From Paenibacillus piri (GTDB lineage Bacteria; Bacillota; Bacilli; Paenibacillales; NBRC-103111): a stretch of DNA of 64,000 nucleotides. Below are positions 34,585 through 44,898 of the stretch, in pieces; position 1 is the first letter of the stretch, and each line of letters begins with the position of its first letter. The notes under the pieces were generated by a model. The model was not told the origin of the DNA and ran no database searches. It saw only the letters and a list, made by a program, of their open reading frames with translations. A program made the translations under genes and the position numbers. The stretch is taken from positions 388,670 to 452,669 of the forward strand of contig NZ_SMRT01000004.1 of NCBI RefSeq assembly GCF_004354045.1, read 5' to 3'.

Positions 34585-35663
34585 CTCGCACCTGACTCCA
34601 TATGCTTCGCGCGCAGTTGTCCGCAGGCGGCCGCAATATCGCTGCCCTGCTCCCTGCGGATCGTCGCATTAATTTTATTCCGCTCAAGAATACGCTGGAA
34701 TGTAAAAATGTCGTCTCTCGGCGTCCGAACATAGTCCCGCTCCGACACGAAATTGACCGGAATCAAGTTGACGTGTGCCATCGGGAACGCCTGAAGCACC
34801 TGCCCCAGCTCCTCCGCATGCTCGGGACGGTCGTTCACCCCGCCCATCAAAGCATATTCGAACGTGATTCTGCGCCCTGTTTTGGCCACGTAATACTTGC
34901 AGGCTTCAATCAATTCGGCAAAAGGAAACCGCCGGTTGACCGGCATCAGCTTGGAACGGAGCTTGTCATTGGGCGCATGAATGGAAATCGCCAAATTGAT
35001 CTGCGTCTGCTCATCGGCAAAACGATAAATATTCGGCACAATGCCGCTTGTCGAAACGGTAATATGGCGTTGGCCGATATTCAAGCCCTTCGGATGAATC
35101 ATCACCTTCAGGAAGGTCATCATCGCATCGTAATTTTCAAACGGCTCGCCGATACCCATAATGACAATGCTGCTGACGCGCTCATCGGTCGCATCCAATA
35201 GCTGCTGCGCCTTAACGACCTGGGCAATAATTTCGCCCGGCATCAGGTTGCGCTTCAGCCCCGTCAAGGTCGACGCGCAAAACGTGCAGCCGATCCGACA
35301 GCCGACCTGTGTCGTCACACAGACGCTATTGCCGTAACTATGCTTCATAATGACGGTTTCAATGGCGTTTTTATCCGACAGCTCGAACAAAAACTTCACG
35401 GTACCGTCCTTGGATTCGTATTTGGCGACTTCGGTCAAGGTAACGAAATCGAATGTCTGCCCCAGCTTTTCGCGGAGCGGTTTCGGCAAGTTCGTCATCT
35501 CGTCGAAGCTTGATATTCTTTTCACATACAGCCAGTCAAAAATTTGTCCGGCGCGAAATCCCGATTCGCCGTTCGACTTGACCCATTCCTGCCACTCCTC
35601 CAACGTCAGATCGTAAACGTACGGCTTGGCAGGGGCTTGAAATTTTTCTTTTGTCGTTTCCAT
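34581..35663 (-). CDS. rlmN: 23S rRNA/tRNA A2503/A37 methyltransferase RlmN
   Basis: A radical-SAM enzyme making 2-methyladenosine in 23S rRNA (A2503) and some tRNAs. The cluster motif [12 protein letters not shown] (C-x3-C-x2-C) is present. [13 protein letters not shown] (SAM region) and [15 protein letters not shown] carrying the C-terminal catalytic cysteine are also seen. The length of 360 is normal. It has a 96-base gap after rsmB and overlaps prpC by 4 bases. Confidence 0.97.
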   Translation of the reverse strand: METTKEKFQAPAKPYVYDLTLEEWQEWVKSNGESGFRAGQIFDWLYVKRISSFDEMTNLPKPLREKLGQTFDFVTLTEVAKYESKDGTVKFLFELSDKNAIETVIMKHSYGNSVCVTTQVGCRIGCTFCASTLTGLKRNLMPGEIIAQVVKAQQLLDATDERVSSIVIMGIGEPFENYDAMMTFLKVMIHPKGLNIGQRHITVSTSGIVPNIYRFADEQTQINLAISIHAPNDKLRSKLMPVNRRFPFAELIEACKYYVAKTGRRITFEYALMGGVNDRPEHAEELGQVLQAFPMAHVNLIPVNFVSERDYVRTPRDDIFTFQRILERNKINATIRREQGSDIAAACGQLRAKHMESGAR

Positions 35664-35759
35664 CGATTATCACAACCTGTTTTTCAATTCATGCGGTGCG
35701 CAAATGAAACGGTCATCGCACTAACGCACATGCCTTAGATTTTACCATATTCGTCGCAT

Positions 35760-37262
35760 TTACGCTCGTTTTCGCAGCCTGGCTATAAAAAAACCGTCGG
35801 AATGATGCTCGTACGGGTAAATTTGGACAGGCTCACAGTCCAAATCGTATTCCGGATGCGCCTCCAAAAATAACCGGACCCGACCTTCGTTCTCGTTATA
35901 TTCAAGCGTGCAGGTGCTGTATACGAGCACCCCGCCAGGGCGCAGCAGCGAGTGAACGCGTTCGAGCAGCTCGTGCTGAATGACGCATATTTCGTCCAGC
36001 TCCCGCTCGCTTTTTGCCCATTTCATATCCGGCTTGCGACGAATGACGCCGAGCCCCGAGCATGGCGCATCGAGCAAAATGCGGTCGAAGCTTCCGGGCG
36101 CGAATCGCTCCGGAAGCTCGCGCGCATCCGCAACGATCGTGCGGATGGAGCCAAGGCCCAGACGATCCGCCTGCTCCTGAATCAGCTTCTCCTTATGCTC
36201 GTGGATATCGCAGGCCCATATTTCGCCGCGGTCGTTCATTTTTTCCGCCATATGAGCGGTTTTGCCGCCCGGAGCGGCGCAGCAGTCCAGCACCTTGTCG
36301 CCGGGCTGCGGATCGACCGTATCCGCCACCAGCATCGAGCTTTCGTCCTGGATCGAGAACAAGCCTTCCGCATACCACGGAGTCAAAGCCATGTTGCCGC
36401 CGCCCTTGACGACAATTCCGTCGCTCGCCAGAGCCGACGGCTCCGCCTCAAGTCCGGCCTCGCCCAGCTTCGCAAGCAGCTCGGAGCGGCTTAGCTTCAC
36501 CGTATTGACCCGGATACTGACGTGCGGCGGCTCGTTGTTCGCCGCGCATATGCGCTCTGTCCGCTCTTCACCCAGCTGGCGGATCCAGCGATTCACCAGC
36601 CATTCGGGATGCGAATGGGCTAAGACGATCCGCTCCGCCGGCGGCAAATCCGCAGGCAGCTGCAGCGAATCCTTCTGTCGGAGAACGGAGCGCAGCACGC
36701 CATTGACCATACCGGATATCCCCTGGTGCCCTCTGCGCTTCGCCAGATTGACCGCTTCGTTGACTACGGCGTGATCCGGTATGCGGTCCAAATAGTAGAT
36801 CTGGTAAAAGCTGAGTCTGAGCAGGCTGCGTACCCACGGCTCCAGCTTGGCCAAACCTTTGGCAACAAAGCGGGCGAGAAAATAGTCGATCGTGTTCAGA
36901 CGCTGAATCGTCCCGTACACGATTTCCGTCGCCAGCCCGGCATCCGGTTTGTCCAGATTGTACCGCTGCAGCGTTTGGTGCAGCAGCAGATTGCTGTACG
37001 AGCGGTCCTGCTCGATGCGCACAAGCACGTCCAGCGCCGCTTCTCTCGCGCCGCCTTTGCGGTTCTGGCTTCCGGCGGGCCGGTTATGCGGCTCCCGGCG
37101 GTTCATTGGGGACCGGTCTACTCCAGGCTTACCCGGGTTTACGCCGTCCGAATTTAAGCCGCCTGCCTGGACCGTGCGGTTCGTTTGATTCGTCCCGTCC
37201 GCGCGGACGACAGCTTTGTTATGATTATACCGGCCGCGGCCGTTCTTCATGTTGTCGCTCAA
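35760..37262 (-). CDS. rsmB: 16S rRNA cytosine-967 C5-methyltransferase RsmB
   Basis: Methylates C967 of 16S rRNA. A NusB-like RNA-binding domain (about residues 70-200: REAALDVLVRIEQDRSYSNLLL) precedes a SAM methyltransferase domain with VLDCCAAPGGKTAHMAE, the motif IV DAPCSGLGVIRR and the motif VI STCTLEYNENE. Both catalytic cysteines are present. At 500 residues it is about 50 longer than usual because of an Asn/Arg/Gly-rich, probably disordered N-terminal 70 residues. It is in the def-fmt-rsmB order common in bacteria. Confidence 0.96.
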   Translation of the reverse strand: MSDNMKNGRGRYNHNKAVVRADGTNQTNRTVQAGGLNSDGVNPGKPGVDRSPMNRREPHNRPAGSQNRKGGAREAALDVLVRIEQDRSYSNLLLHQTLQRYNLDKPDAGLATEIVYGTIQRLNTIDYFLARFVAKGLAKLEPWVRSLLRLSFYQIYYLDRIPDHAVVNEAVNLAKRRGHQGISGMVNGVLRSVLRQKDSLQLPADLPPAERIVLAHSHPEWLVNRWIRQLGEERTERICAANNEPPHVSIRVNTVKLSRSELLAKLGEAGLEAEPSALASDGIVVKGGGNMALTPWYAEGLFSIQDESSMLVADTVDPQPGDKVLDCCAAPGGKTAHMAEKMNDRGEIWACDIHEHKEKLIQEQADRLGLGSIRTIVADARELPERFAPGSFDRILLDAPCSGLGVIRRKPDMKWAKSERELDEICVIQHELLERVHSLLRPGGVLVYSTCTLEYNENEGRVRLFLEAHPEYDLDCEPVQIYPYEHHSDGFFIARLRKRA

Positions 37263-37298
37263 TGTTATATGCCTCCGCTCTTCCTCCGGCTGCCGGGA

Positions 37299-38246
37299 TC
37301 AGCCGAGTACCACTCCCGCGTTCATCTGGCCGCCACGGGCAAATTGTCCGGCATCCATCGTTTTTTTGCCGGCAGGCTGCAGCTCCGTAATCGTAATCAG
37401 CCCGCTGCCGGTCGCCACCTGGATGCCTCCGTCGCCGACGGCGACAACCGTACCGGCCGCCGGGCTAGCTTGTCCGTCCGGCGCTTGATCCGGCTCCGGC
37501 TTGGCACACGACCATATTTTCAATACATCGCCGTTCCACAGCGTATAAGCGCCCGGACGAGGATGCAGCCCTCTCACCTTGTTCCAGACCGCTTCAGCCG
37601 GCTCATTCCAGTCAATCCGCTCCTGCTCGCGGGTAATATTCGGCGAATAGACCGCTTCGGCGTCGTTTTGCGGTACGGCCTGCACCGTTCCCGCCAGCAG
37701 TCCCGGCAGCGTTGCCTTCAACAGCTGCGCTCCGGCCAAGCTCAGCTTATGAAACATCGTGCCGGTCGTATCCGCATCCTCGATCGGCACCTCGATCCGG
37801 CTGATCATATCGCCGGTATCGAGCCCTTCCGCCATGTACATGATCGTTACGCCGGTCACCGCATCGCCGTTCATGACGGCATAATGGATCGGCGCTCCGC
37901 CGCGGTACTTGGGCAGCAGCGAGGCATGAACGTTAATGCAGCCCAGCTTCGGCAGCTCCAGCACCGATTTCGGCAAAATTTGGCCGTAGGCGGCGCTCAC
38001 GATCAAATCGGGCTGCAGCGCTCTGACCGCCTCTACCGATTCCGGCCGGCGCAGACGCTCCGGCTGCAGCACCGGTATGCCGTGCCGTTCCGCTTCCACC
38101 TTGACCGGCGTAGGCGTCAACAGCCGTTTGCGACCGACAGGACGGTCCGGCTGCGTGACGACCCCGACCACCTGCTCGCCGCTTTCGATTAAAGCGAGTA
38201 AAGAAGGCACGGCGAAATCCGGCGTGCCCATAAAAACGATTCTCAT
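37299..38246 (-). CDS. fmt: Methionyl-tRNA formyltransferase
   Basis: Formylates initiator Met-tRNA using 10-formyl-THF. Catalytic strings are [21 protein letters not shown] (Asn and His) and [17 protein letters not shown] (Asp). The C-terminal OB domain begins at about residue 205. The length of 315 is normal. It overlaps def by 4 bases (ATGA), coupling formylation and deformylation. Confidence 0.97.
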   Translation of the reverse strand: MRIVFMGTPDFAVPSLLALIESGEQVVGVVTQPDRPVGRKRLLTPTPVKVEAERHGIPVLQPERLRRPESVEAVRALQPDLIVSAAYGQILPKSVLELPKLGCINVHASLLPKYRGGAPIHYAVMNGDAVTGVTIMYMAEGLDTGDMISRIEVPIEDADTTGTMFHKLSLAGAQLLKATLPGLLAGTVQAVPQNDAEAVYSPNITREQERIDWNEPAEAVWNKVRGLHPRPGAYTLWNGDVLKIWSCAKPEPDQAPDGQASPAAGTVVAVGDGGIQVATGSGLITITELQPAGKKTMDAGQFARGGQMNAGVVLG

Positions 38247-38722
38247 GCTTCACCGCCCTTAGGGTCGATGCGATATACTTTTTCCGCCAGATCCGTATAC
38301 AGCACGCCGTTAAGATGATCCACCTCATGCAGAATGCAGCGCGCCAGCAGCTCCGTGCCCTCAATGACAATTTCGTTGCCGTCGCGATCGAGCCCTTTGA
38401 CCACAACGCGCTCCGCACGACGGACGTCGCCGTTCAGGCCCGGAATGCTCAAGCAGCCCTCGGGTCCGAACTGCTCGCCTTCCGTTTCGATCACCTCCGG
38501 ATTGATCAGCTCGATTAAACCGTGATCATCGCCGACATCCATCACAATCACCCGCTTCAAAATACCGATCTGCGGGGCGGCCAGACCGACGCCCTCCGCG
38601 TCGTACATCGTATCGGCCATATCCTTGAGCAGTTTATGAATGTTTGCATTTATTTTCGTTACAGGCTTGCTTTTTTCCCGAAGCACCGGGTCCGGATCTT
38701 TCACAATCAATCTAATAGCCAT
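38243..38722 (-). CDS. def: Peptide deformylase
   Basis: Removes the N-formyl group from nascent proteins and is a metalloenzyme. The three motifs are [18 protein letters not shown] (metal-binding Cys) and [11 protein letters not shown] (HExxH). ATG at 38722 ([14 protein letters not shown]) follows AGGAAGGTG by 9 bases; the longer frame adds only an unlikely tail. It follows priA after a gap of 201 bases with no gene. Confidence 0.97.
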   Translation of the reverse strand: MAIRLIVKDPDPVLREKSKPVTKINANIHKLLKDMADTMYDAEGVGLAAPQIGILKRVIVMDVGDDHGLIELINPEVIETEGEQFGPEGCLSIPGLNGDVRRAERVVVKGLDRDGNEIVIEGTELLARCILHEVDHLNGVLYTDLAEKVYRIDPKGGEA

Positions 38723-38923
38723 CGGTTTCCACACCTTCCTGATAAAAAAGTTCATATGCCTTCAACGGGATCACGTGCAGCATGCACGCGATTCCATCCG
38801 AGATCATGCCGTAACTCCGATTTATGACAAAAAGACTTTATATATATTCATATGATGCCGGTTCATGGCGGGTGTTCTTTAATAAATGCGATTCTGTCGC
38901 GTATCGACTGCCGAAATTCGCGG

Positions 38924-41557
38924 TTACATCAGCACCTGCGGATCCACATCAATGCTGATCGTCAGCTTGTGCTGTTTTTCCATATCCTCAAACGCGGCCG
39001 CAGCCTGCCGGACAAGACCCGAAATGGATGCTTCCCCCCGATATTTTATCATGCATTGGAACCGATATCTATCTTTGATGCGGGCGATCGGCGAGGCCAC
39101 CGGACCTAATATTTCGACAGGCAGCGGGGCGAGCGATTTCGCCAGCTCCTTCAGCCGGGCCGCCAGCGATTCCGCCGTCCGCATCAGCAAAGGAATCTGC
39201 TCATGAGATAAAGTAATCAGAATAAGCCGGTGAAACGGCGGATATTCATGGAGCTTGCGCAGCGTCATTTCCTTGTTTATAAACGATTTATAATCGTGCC
39301 TGCTGGCGCTTACGATACTGTAATGCTCTGGCGCATACGTTTGTACGAACACTTCGCCCGGCAGCTCGTGGCGTCCGGCGCGTCCGGCCACCTGCGTGAG
39401 CAGCTGGAACGTCCGCTCCGCCGCCCGGAAATCCGGCAAATTCAGCACCGTATCCGCAGCCAGGGCGCCGACGAGCGTTACATGCGGGAAATCGAGCCCT
39501 TTCGCAACCATTTGCGTGCCCAGCAGCACATCGGCCTGACGGTTGCGGAACATCGTCAACCATTTTTCATGGGAGCCTTTTTCCGTCGTCGTGTCGACAT
39601 CCATCCGGATGACCCGGATTCCCGGAAACAGCTTGCCCAGCTCTTCCTCCACCCGCTGCGTGCCGGTACCGAAATGGCGGATATGCTCGCTGCTGCAGCT
39701 CGGACAAACCGTCACCTCGCGTTCGGCATAGCCGCAATAGTGGCAGCGAATGGCGCGCGAGCTTTGATGAAACGTCAGCGAAATATCGCAATGCGGGCAC
39801 TGCGCGACATAGCCGCATGTGCGGCACATGACGAAGGTCGAGTAACCGCGGCGGTTCAGCAGCAATACGGTCTGCTCTTTCTTGTGTAACCGTTCTTCAA
39901 TCGCTTTATACAGCGAGCGGCTGAACATCGACCGGTTCCCTTCGCGGAGCTCCTCCCGCATATCGATGATATGTACCCTTGGAAGCGGCCGGCCCTCGAC
40001 GCGGTTGTGCATGGTCAGCAGCTCGATCGCGGCGCCTTGCGGCTGCAGCGGCGCTTCGTTTGACGGCGCGTCGGCCTGTACAGACGGATGCAGCCCGGCA
40101 GCAGAAACGGCGGCTGCCGCATCATTCAGGCGATTCCCGCCTGCGGCCCCAGACGGCGTTCCCGTCAGGGACGGCTGCCGCATCGTACCGTACATGCTCT
40201 CCAGCGACGGCGTTGCCGAGCCGAGAACCACGACGGCCCGGTGCTGTACGGCACGGGCCACCGCTACGTCTCGTGCATGGTATTTGGGACTCTCCTCCTG
40301 TTTGTAGGACGATTCATGCTCTTCATCGATAATGATAAGCCCGATCCGTGTAAACGGAGCGAATATCGCCGAGCGCGCGCCGATGACGACACGAACCTGC
40401 TTCAACATAATTTTGCGCCATTCGTCATAGCGTTCGCCATGCGATAACCGGCTGTGCAGCACGGCCACTTGATCGCCGAACCGTCCCTTGAACCGCTCGA
40501 CCATTTGCGGCGTCAAAGAAATTTCCGGAACAAGCACGATCGCTTCCCTGCCCAGGTCCAGGCATGTCTGGATCGACTGCAGGTAAACCTCCGTCTTGCC
40601 GCTGCCGGTCACGCCGTGCAGCAGAAACACTTGATGCCGCTCATCCTGAACCGCCTCCGATATACGGCCGAATACATGCCGCTGCTCAGGCATTAACGCT
40701 AGCGGCTCGGTTCGCCGGAAGCTCCGCTGCGCATAAGGATCGCGGAACACCTCCACCTCCTCGATCGCCAGCCAGCCTTTTTCCGCCAAGCTTTTGACGG
40801 TCCCCGCGCTTGTCCCAAGCTCATGCAGCAGCTCGGACAGCTTGATCGGGAACGGATGCTCCGCCAAATAGCGGAGCACTTCCTTTTGCTTGGCCGAACG
40901 GGCAGGAAGCTCCTCCGCCCGCTGCAGCAGCTGTGCAGGCTGATCCGGCGGGATAACGGTCAACACTTTTTTGGCCGCCATCCGGTCTTTGATCATTTGC
41001 ACCTCCAGCAAAAGCCCCTCGAGCATCAGCTGCTTGACCAAGCCTCCGTTCGCCGCGAATTTTTGCAGCAGCGCTCCGATTTCTACCGTTCCTTTTTCAC
41101 GGACATAACGCAATATGTCAAGCTGTTCCGGAAGGAGCAGCAGATGCTGCCCGCCGGAGCCGCCGACGTTCGTCCCAGCGCTGCGTCCATCCGCCGCATG
41201 CTCCGCCACTTTGACATGCCGTTCGTATTTCGCTTTTAATGCACCCGGAATCATCGCCTGCAGCGCCGTTATTTCATGGCATAAATACGTTTGACTGATC
41301 CAGCGGGCCAGCTCTACGAGATCTGGAGTCAACGGCGGGTATACGTCCATCACCTCGGCAATCGGCTTCACCTTTGCGGGATCGTAGTCGACCTGGGTGC
41401 GGATGTCCACCACGAAGCCCTGGAGCTTGCGCGGGCCGAACGGGACGCCGACCCGGCTTCCGACCGCTACCCATTCGCGCATCGGTTCGGGAATCCAATA
41501 GTCGAACGCGCGATTCGTTTGTTTCGCAGGGACATCCACAATGACTTTTGCGTACAT
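38924..41557 (-). CDS. priA: Primosomal protein N' (PriA helicase)
   Basis: The replication-restart helicase that reloads the replisome at stalled forks. The N-terminal DNA-binding domain has VIVDVPAKQTNRAFDYWIP. Walker A is GVTGSGKTEVY (about 315-325) and the box DEEH is at 411-414. Eight zinc cysteines lie between about 578 and 622 (CRTCGYVAQCPHC, CHYCG, CPSC). Residues about 460-510 are an Ala/Gly/Pro-rich insertion after GSATPSLESMYG, not usual in PriA. The length is 877. The start overlaps the coaBC stop (TGATG). Confidence 0.97.
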   Translation of the reverse strand: MYAKVIVDVPAKQTNRAFDYWIPEPMREWVAVGSRVGVPFGPRKLQGFVVDIRTQVDYDPAKVKPIAEVMDVYPPLTPDLVELARWISQTYLCHEITALQAMIPGALKAKYERHVKVAEHAADGRSAGTNVGGSGGQHLLLLPEQLDILRYVREKGTVEIGALLQKFAANGGLVKQLMLEGLLLEVQMIKDRMAAKKVLTVIPPDQPAQLLQRAEELPARSAKQKEVLRYLAEHPFPIKLSELLHELGTSAGTVKSLAEKGWLAIEEVEVFRDPYAQRSFRRTEPLALMPEQRHVFGRISEAVQDERHQVFLLHGVTGSGKTEVYLQSIQTCLDLGREAIVLVPEISLTPQMVERFKGRFGDQVAVLHSRLSHGERYDEWRKIMLKQVRVVIGARSAIFAPFTRIGLIIIDEEHESSYKQEESPKYHARDVAVARAVQHRAVVVLGSATPSLESMYGTMRQPSLTGTPSGAAGGNRLNDAAAAVSAAGLHPSVQADAPSNEAPLQPQGAAIELLTMHNRVEGRPLPRVHIIDMREELREGNRSMFSRSLYKAIEERLHKKEQTVLLLNRRGYSTFVMCRTCGYVAQCPHCDISLTFHQSSRAIRCHYCGYAEREVTVCPSCSSEHIRHFGTGTQRVEEELGKLFPGIRVIRMDVDTTTEKGSHEKWLTMFRNRQADVLLGTQMVAKGLDFPHVTLVGALAADTVLNLPDFRAAERTFQLLTQVAGRAGRHELPGEVFVQTYAPEHYSIVSASRHDYKSFINKEMTLRKLHEYPPFHRLILITLSHEQIPLLMRTAESLAARLKELAKSLAPLPVEILGPVASPIARIKDRYRFQCMIKYRGEASISGLVRQAAAAFEDMEKQHKLTISIDVDPQVLM

Positions 41558-42768
41558 CAGTTCGCCCCTTCTCCTCTCCCGATCCGTTCCGCAACCAGAT
41601 TCAACAGTTCCCGGGCCACGCCTTGCTTGGTCATGACAGGCAGCGCCTGGACCAAGCCGTTTTTATCATAGATGCGCACGACATTCGTATCCGTTCCGAA
41701 GCCGGCCCCTTCCTGCGTTACATCGTTGGCGACAAGCAGATCGCAGTTTTTGCGCTGCAGCTTGTCCATTGCATATTCATCGATCCGTTCGGTTTCGGCC
41801 GCAAAGCCGACCACGAATTGCGTCGTTTTCATGCTTCCGATTGTCTGTAGGATATCGGGGTTTTTGACCAAGGTTAGCGTCATTTCTTCCGATTTTTTCT
41901 TGATCTTTTGCCGAGCCTGCTCGGCAGGCCGGTAATCGGCTACCGCCGCAGCCTTGATGACAACATCGGCATCGGCCAGTCGTTCGAGCACGGCCTTCAT
42001 CATATCGTGGGCCGATTCGATCGAAACGACCTTAACGCCCCGGGGAACAGGCGCAGTCGCCTTTCCGGCGATCAGCGTCACCTCAGCGCCCATATCGCGT
42101 GCGGTTTCCGCAATAGCGTAGCCCATCTTGCCGGATGAATCGTTCGTTAAAAACCGGACCGGATCGATTCGTTCAACCGTACCGCCCGCCGTAACGAGCA
42201 CTTTTTTGCCGCTCAGCTGGCCTTGCTCCGAAAAAAAGCGGCGGATCGCCTCTACAATTTGCTCCGGTTCCTCCAGCCTGCCTTTGCCGACATATCCGCA
42301 CGCAAGCTGACCCGTGCCCGGCTCCACGAACAGAACGCCCCGGTCGGCCAATGTCTGCATATTGGCCATGACCGCCGGATGGGCGTACATATGAACGTTC
42401 ATGGCCGGCGCGACAATCACCGGTGCGGTGGCGGCCAGCAGCGTCGTGCTCAACATATCGTCGGCCAGTCCATGCGCCATTTTACCGATAATATTGGCCG
42501 TAGCCGGCACAATGACGATCAGGTCGGCCCGGTCGGCCAGATCGATATGGGATACGACCGAAGCATCCTTTTCATCGAAGGTGTCGACAATCACATCGTG
42601 CCGTGAAAGCGTCTGAAACGTTAACGGCGCGATAAAGCGGGTAGCGGATTCGGTCATGATCACGCGTACCTCAGCCCCCGCTTGAACCAGCTTGCTGCAA
42701 AGCGCGGCCGCTTTATATGCGGCAATCCCTCCGCTGACGCCAAGTACGATCGTTTTATTGCGAAGCAT
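41557..42768 (-). CDS. coaBC: Bifunctional phosphopantothenoylcysteine decarboxylase/synthetase
   Basis: Two steps of coenzyme A synthesis. The CoaC half has LGVSGGIAAYKAAAL, the FMN region and APAMNVHMYAHPA, and ACGYVGKGRLEEPEQI carries the catalytic cysteine. The CoaB half has GGTVERIDPVRFLTNDSSGKMG and NDVTQEGAGFGTDTN. ATG at 42768 follows TGGGGGTG; earlier starts have none. Its transcription must pass or start after the terminator that follows rpoZ. Confidence 0.96.
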   Translation of the reverse strand: MLRNKTIVLGVSGGIAAYKAAALCSKLVQAGAEVRVIMTESATRFIAPLTFQTLSRHDVIVDTFDEKDASVVSHIDLADRADLIVIVPATANIIGKMAHGLADDMLSTTLLAATAPVIVAPAMNVHMYAHPAVMANMQTLADRGVLFVEPGTGQLACGYVGKGRLEEPEQIVEAIRRFFSEQGQLSGKKVLVTAGGTVERIDPVRFLTNDSSGKMGYAIAETARDMGAEVTLIAGKATAPVPRGVKVVSIESAHDMMKAVLERLADADVVIKAAAVADYRPAEQARQKIKKKSEEMTLTLVKNPDILQTIGSMKTTQFVVGFAAETERIDEYAMDKLQRKNCDLLVANDVTQEGAGFGTDTNVVRIYDKNGLVQALPVMTKQGVARELLNLVAERIGRGEGAN

Positions 42769-42792
42769 TTTCCGATACACCCCCATTATTGA

Positions 42793-42820
42793 GAAAAAAA
42801 TAACAACCACGAGGGTTGTT
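42793..42820 (-). terminator. Intrinsic terminator between rpoZ and coaBC
   Basis: AACAACC-CTCG(T)-GGTTGTT stem followed by ATTTTTTTC on the minus strand. It may attenuate or fully separate remA-gmk-rpoZ from coaBC-priA. Confidence 0.7.
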
Positions 42821-42831
42821 GTTGGAGAAAG

Positions 42832-43047
42832 TTACTTTACAATTTCTTTGGCCGGCAGCTTCTCGTAAGAGATGTGATCCTCAAAAATCTCTTCCAAAGC
42901 AAGACCGACATACTTGTGCGAAACCTTGTTGCGAACTTCCGATTTGGCTCCGTCACGAAGCAATCTCGCGCGTTTGGCCGCCGCAACGACCAACGAATAT
43001 TTGCTGTCGACTTTACCCAGCAGCTTGTCGATTGAAGGGTATAACAT
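42832..43047 (-). CDS. rpoZ: RNA polymerase omega subunit
   Basis: A small RNA polymerase subunit that helps fold beta-prime. The 71 residues start [21 protein letters not shown], with [13 protein letters not shown] and [15 protein letters not shown] in the family pattern. It directly abuts gmk (stop at 43048, start at 43047) as in other Bacillota. Confidence 0.96.
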   Translation of the reverse strand: MLYPSIDKLLGKVDSKYSLVVAAAKRARLLRDGAKSEVRNKVSHKYVGLALEEIFEDHISYEKLPAKEIVK

Positions 43048-43668
43048 TTATTTCACCTCTGCCATCCATTGTTTAATTTTGCTGACTACTCGATCTTTGC
43101 GGCAATGCTCGGCGACAATAATCGATTGTATCCGGGAACAAGCATGCTCGACATGATCATTTACAATAGCATAATCGTAATGCTCCATCAAGCGGATCTC
43201 GTCCATTGCAACCGACATGCGGGTGCGAATCGCGTCCTTGGATTCCGTTCCGCGCCCGACAATACGGTTTTCCAGCTCATCCATCGATGGCGGCAGCAGG
43301 AAAATATAGACGCCTTCGGGAAACGTTTGCTTTACTTTTAACGCGCCCTGCACTTCGATTTCCAAAATGATATCTTTGCCTGTGCTCAGCGTGTCCTCTA
43401 CAAATTTGCGCGGAGTTCCGTAATAATTGCCGACATATTCCGCCCATTCCAGCATCTGGTTGTCCTGGATCAGCTGCTGGAATTGTTCCCTTGACTTAAA
43501 AAAATAATTCACGCCCTCCGTTTCGCCCTCGCGAGGAGCCCGTGTCGTCGCAGAAACGGAATAAACCAAATCGGGCGCGCATTGCCTGAGCGCTTTGCAA
43601 ACCGTACCTTTGCCGACACCGGAAGGGCCTGATAAAACGATTAAAATCCCTCTATCCTTACTCGTCAT
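43048..43668 (-). CDS. gmk: Guanylate kinase
   Basis: Phosphorylates GMP to GDP and is a target of (p)ppGpp control in Bacillota. The P-loop is [10 protein letters not shown]. The GMP site has [19 protein letters not shown] and [13 protein letters not shown], and the lid has [17 protein letters not shown]. The second ATG (43668) fits AAGGA 8 bases upstream better than the ATG two codons earlier. It overlaps remA by 11 bases. Confidence 0.97.
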   Translation of the reverse strand: MTSKDRGILIVLSGPSGVGKGTVCKALRQCAPDLVYSVSATTRAPREGETEGVNYFFKSREQFQQLIQDNQMLEWAEYVGNYYGTPRKFVEDTLSTGKDIILEIEVQGALKVKQTFPEGVYIFLLPPSMDELENRIVGRGTESKDAIRTRMSVAMDEIRLMEHYDYAIVNDHVEHACSRIQSIIVAEHCRKDRVVSKIKQWMAEVK

Positions 43669-43918
43669 GATCATCGTCCTTATTGGAAAGTCGATGGGCC
43701 ACCGTTTCAGGCTGAACCGCAGATAAAATCACATGGTCGCTGTCCGTAATAATGACGGCTCTTGTGCGTCGTCCGTAAGTGGCGTCGATCAGCATGTGAC
43801 GGTCGCGCGCCTCCTGAATAATCCGTTTAATCGGAGCCGACTCCGGACTGACGATGGAAATGATCCGGTTGGCGGATACAATATTCCCGAAACCGATATT
43901 GATAAGTTTGATAGCCAT
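43658..43918 (-). CDS. remA: Extracellular matrix regulatory protein RemA (DUF370)
   Basis: A DNA-binding ring-forming activator of biofilm matrix genes in B. subtilis. The 86 residues include [56 protein letters not shown], almost invariant in the family. It lies between yicC and gmk as in B. subtilis. Confidence 0.96.
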   Translation of the reverse strand: MAIKLINIGFGNIVSANRIISIVSPESAPIKRIIQEARDRHMLIDATYGRRTRAVIITDSDHVILSAVQPETVAHRLSNKDDDHDE

Positions 43919-43977
43919 CTATTTTCCTCCCACAGGCTTGCCAAGGCAATGCCGTTTCGTAGCATGAATGCATGTCG

Positions 43978-44859
43978 TTACTCGATATTTTGAATTTGTT
44001 CTCTCATCTTCTCAAGCTCCGCCTTCATCTCGACGACCAGCGCCGTAAGTCCGGCATGGTTGGCTTTGGACCCGATCGTATTGACCTCACGATTCATCTC
44101 CTGAACGAGAAAATCAAGCTTGCGTCCGACCGGCTCCGAAGAATCGAGCTGCTGTCTGTACTGCAGAAGATGGGATTGCATTCTGGTCAGCTCTTCATCG
44201 ACGTTCACCCGATCTGCAAAAAGCGCCACCTCGGCTGCAATTCGCGTCTCATCGATGATCGGATGCTCCAGGAGCTCCTGTATACGCGTGCGCAGCCTCA
44301 CGGAATAGTCCGATACCGACTGCGGGGCAAGCTGCTTCGCCTGTCCAAGATATTGCTCCATCGCATCCAACCGCAGAAGCGCGTCCGTACGCAGATGGCT
44401 GCCTTCTCTTTCGCGCATTTGCAGCAATTGTTCGGCCGCTTCGTTGACGCAGTCCAATAGTCCGAGCTCTTTCTGCTCCTCGGTGGCTTCATCGGCTTCC
44501 TTCATCGAGATCAGATCGGGAATCCGCAGAAGGTCATGGATCTGCAGCATGCCCTCGAGTCCGAACTTATCCTGCAGCTGTTTGGCTGCCGAGAGGTAGG
44601 CTTCCGCCAGCGGCCAGTTCAATTGTGCCGTCTGGCGGGTCGAGGCTTCGCGTTCGACGGTTACGAACAGATCTACACGGCCCCGTTTGATCTGCTGCTG
44701 CAGCGTGCGCTTCAGCAAATCTTCATATTTCAGCCATTCGCGGGGCATCCTTACAATAACCTCGCAATAGCGGTGATTGACCGACTTAAGGTCCATTTGC
44801 ACGCTATAGCCAGCAAACAGGCGATTTGCTTGTCCGAATCCGGTCATACTGCGAATCAT
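43978..44859 (-). CDS. YicC/YloC-family endoribonuclease
   Basis: An RNase family implicated in mRNA and sRNA decay. The 293 residues start MIRSMTGFGQ, the family signature, then SVNHRYCEVIVRMPR. The C-terminal domain has the conserved EVNTIGSKANHAGLTALVVEMKAELEKMREQIQNIE, which forms the acidic catalytic region. It is first in a yicC-remA-gmk-rpoZ group. Confidence 0.94.
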   Translation of the reverse strand: MIRSMTGFGQANRLFAGYSVQMDLKSVNHRYCEVIVRMPREWLKYEDLLKRTLQQQIKRGRVDLFVTVEREASTRQTAQLNWPLAEAYLSAAKQLQDKFGLEGMLQIHDLLRIPDLISMKEADEATEEQKELGLLDCVNEAAEQLLQMREREGSHLRTDALLRLDAMEQYLGQAKQLAPQSVSDYSVRLRTRIQELLEHPIIDETRIAAEVALFADRVNVDEELTRMQSHLLQYRQQLDSSEPVGRKLDFLVQEMNREVNTIGSKANHAGLTALVVEMKAELEKMREQIQNIE

Positions 44860-44898
44860 GGCATTATCACATCCATTAACCTATTCTAATCCATTTTG

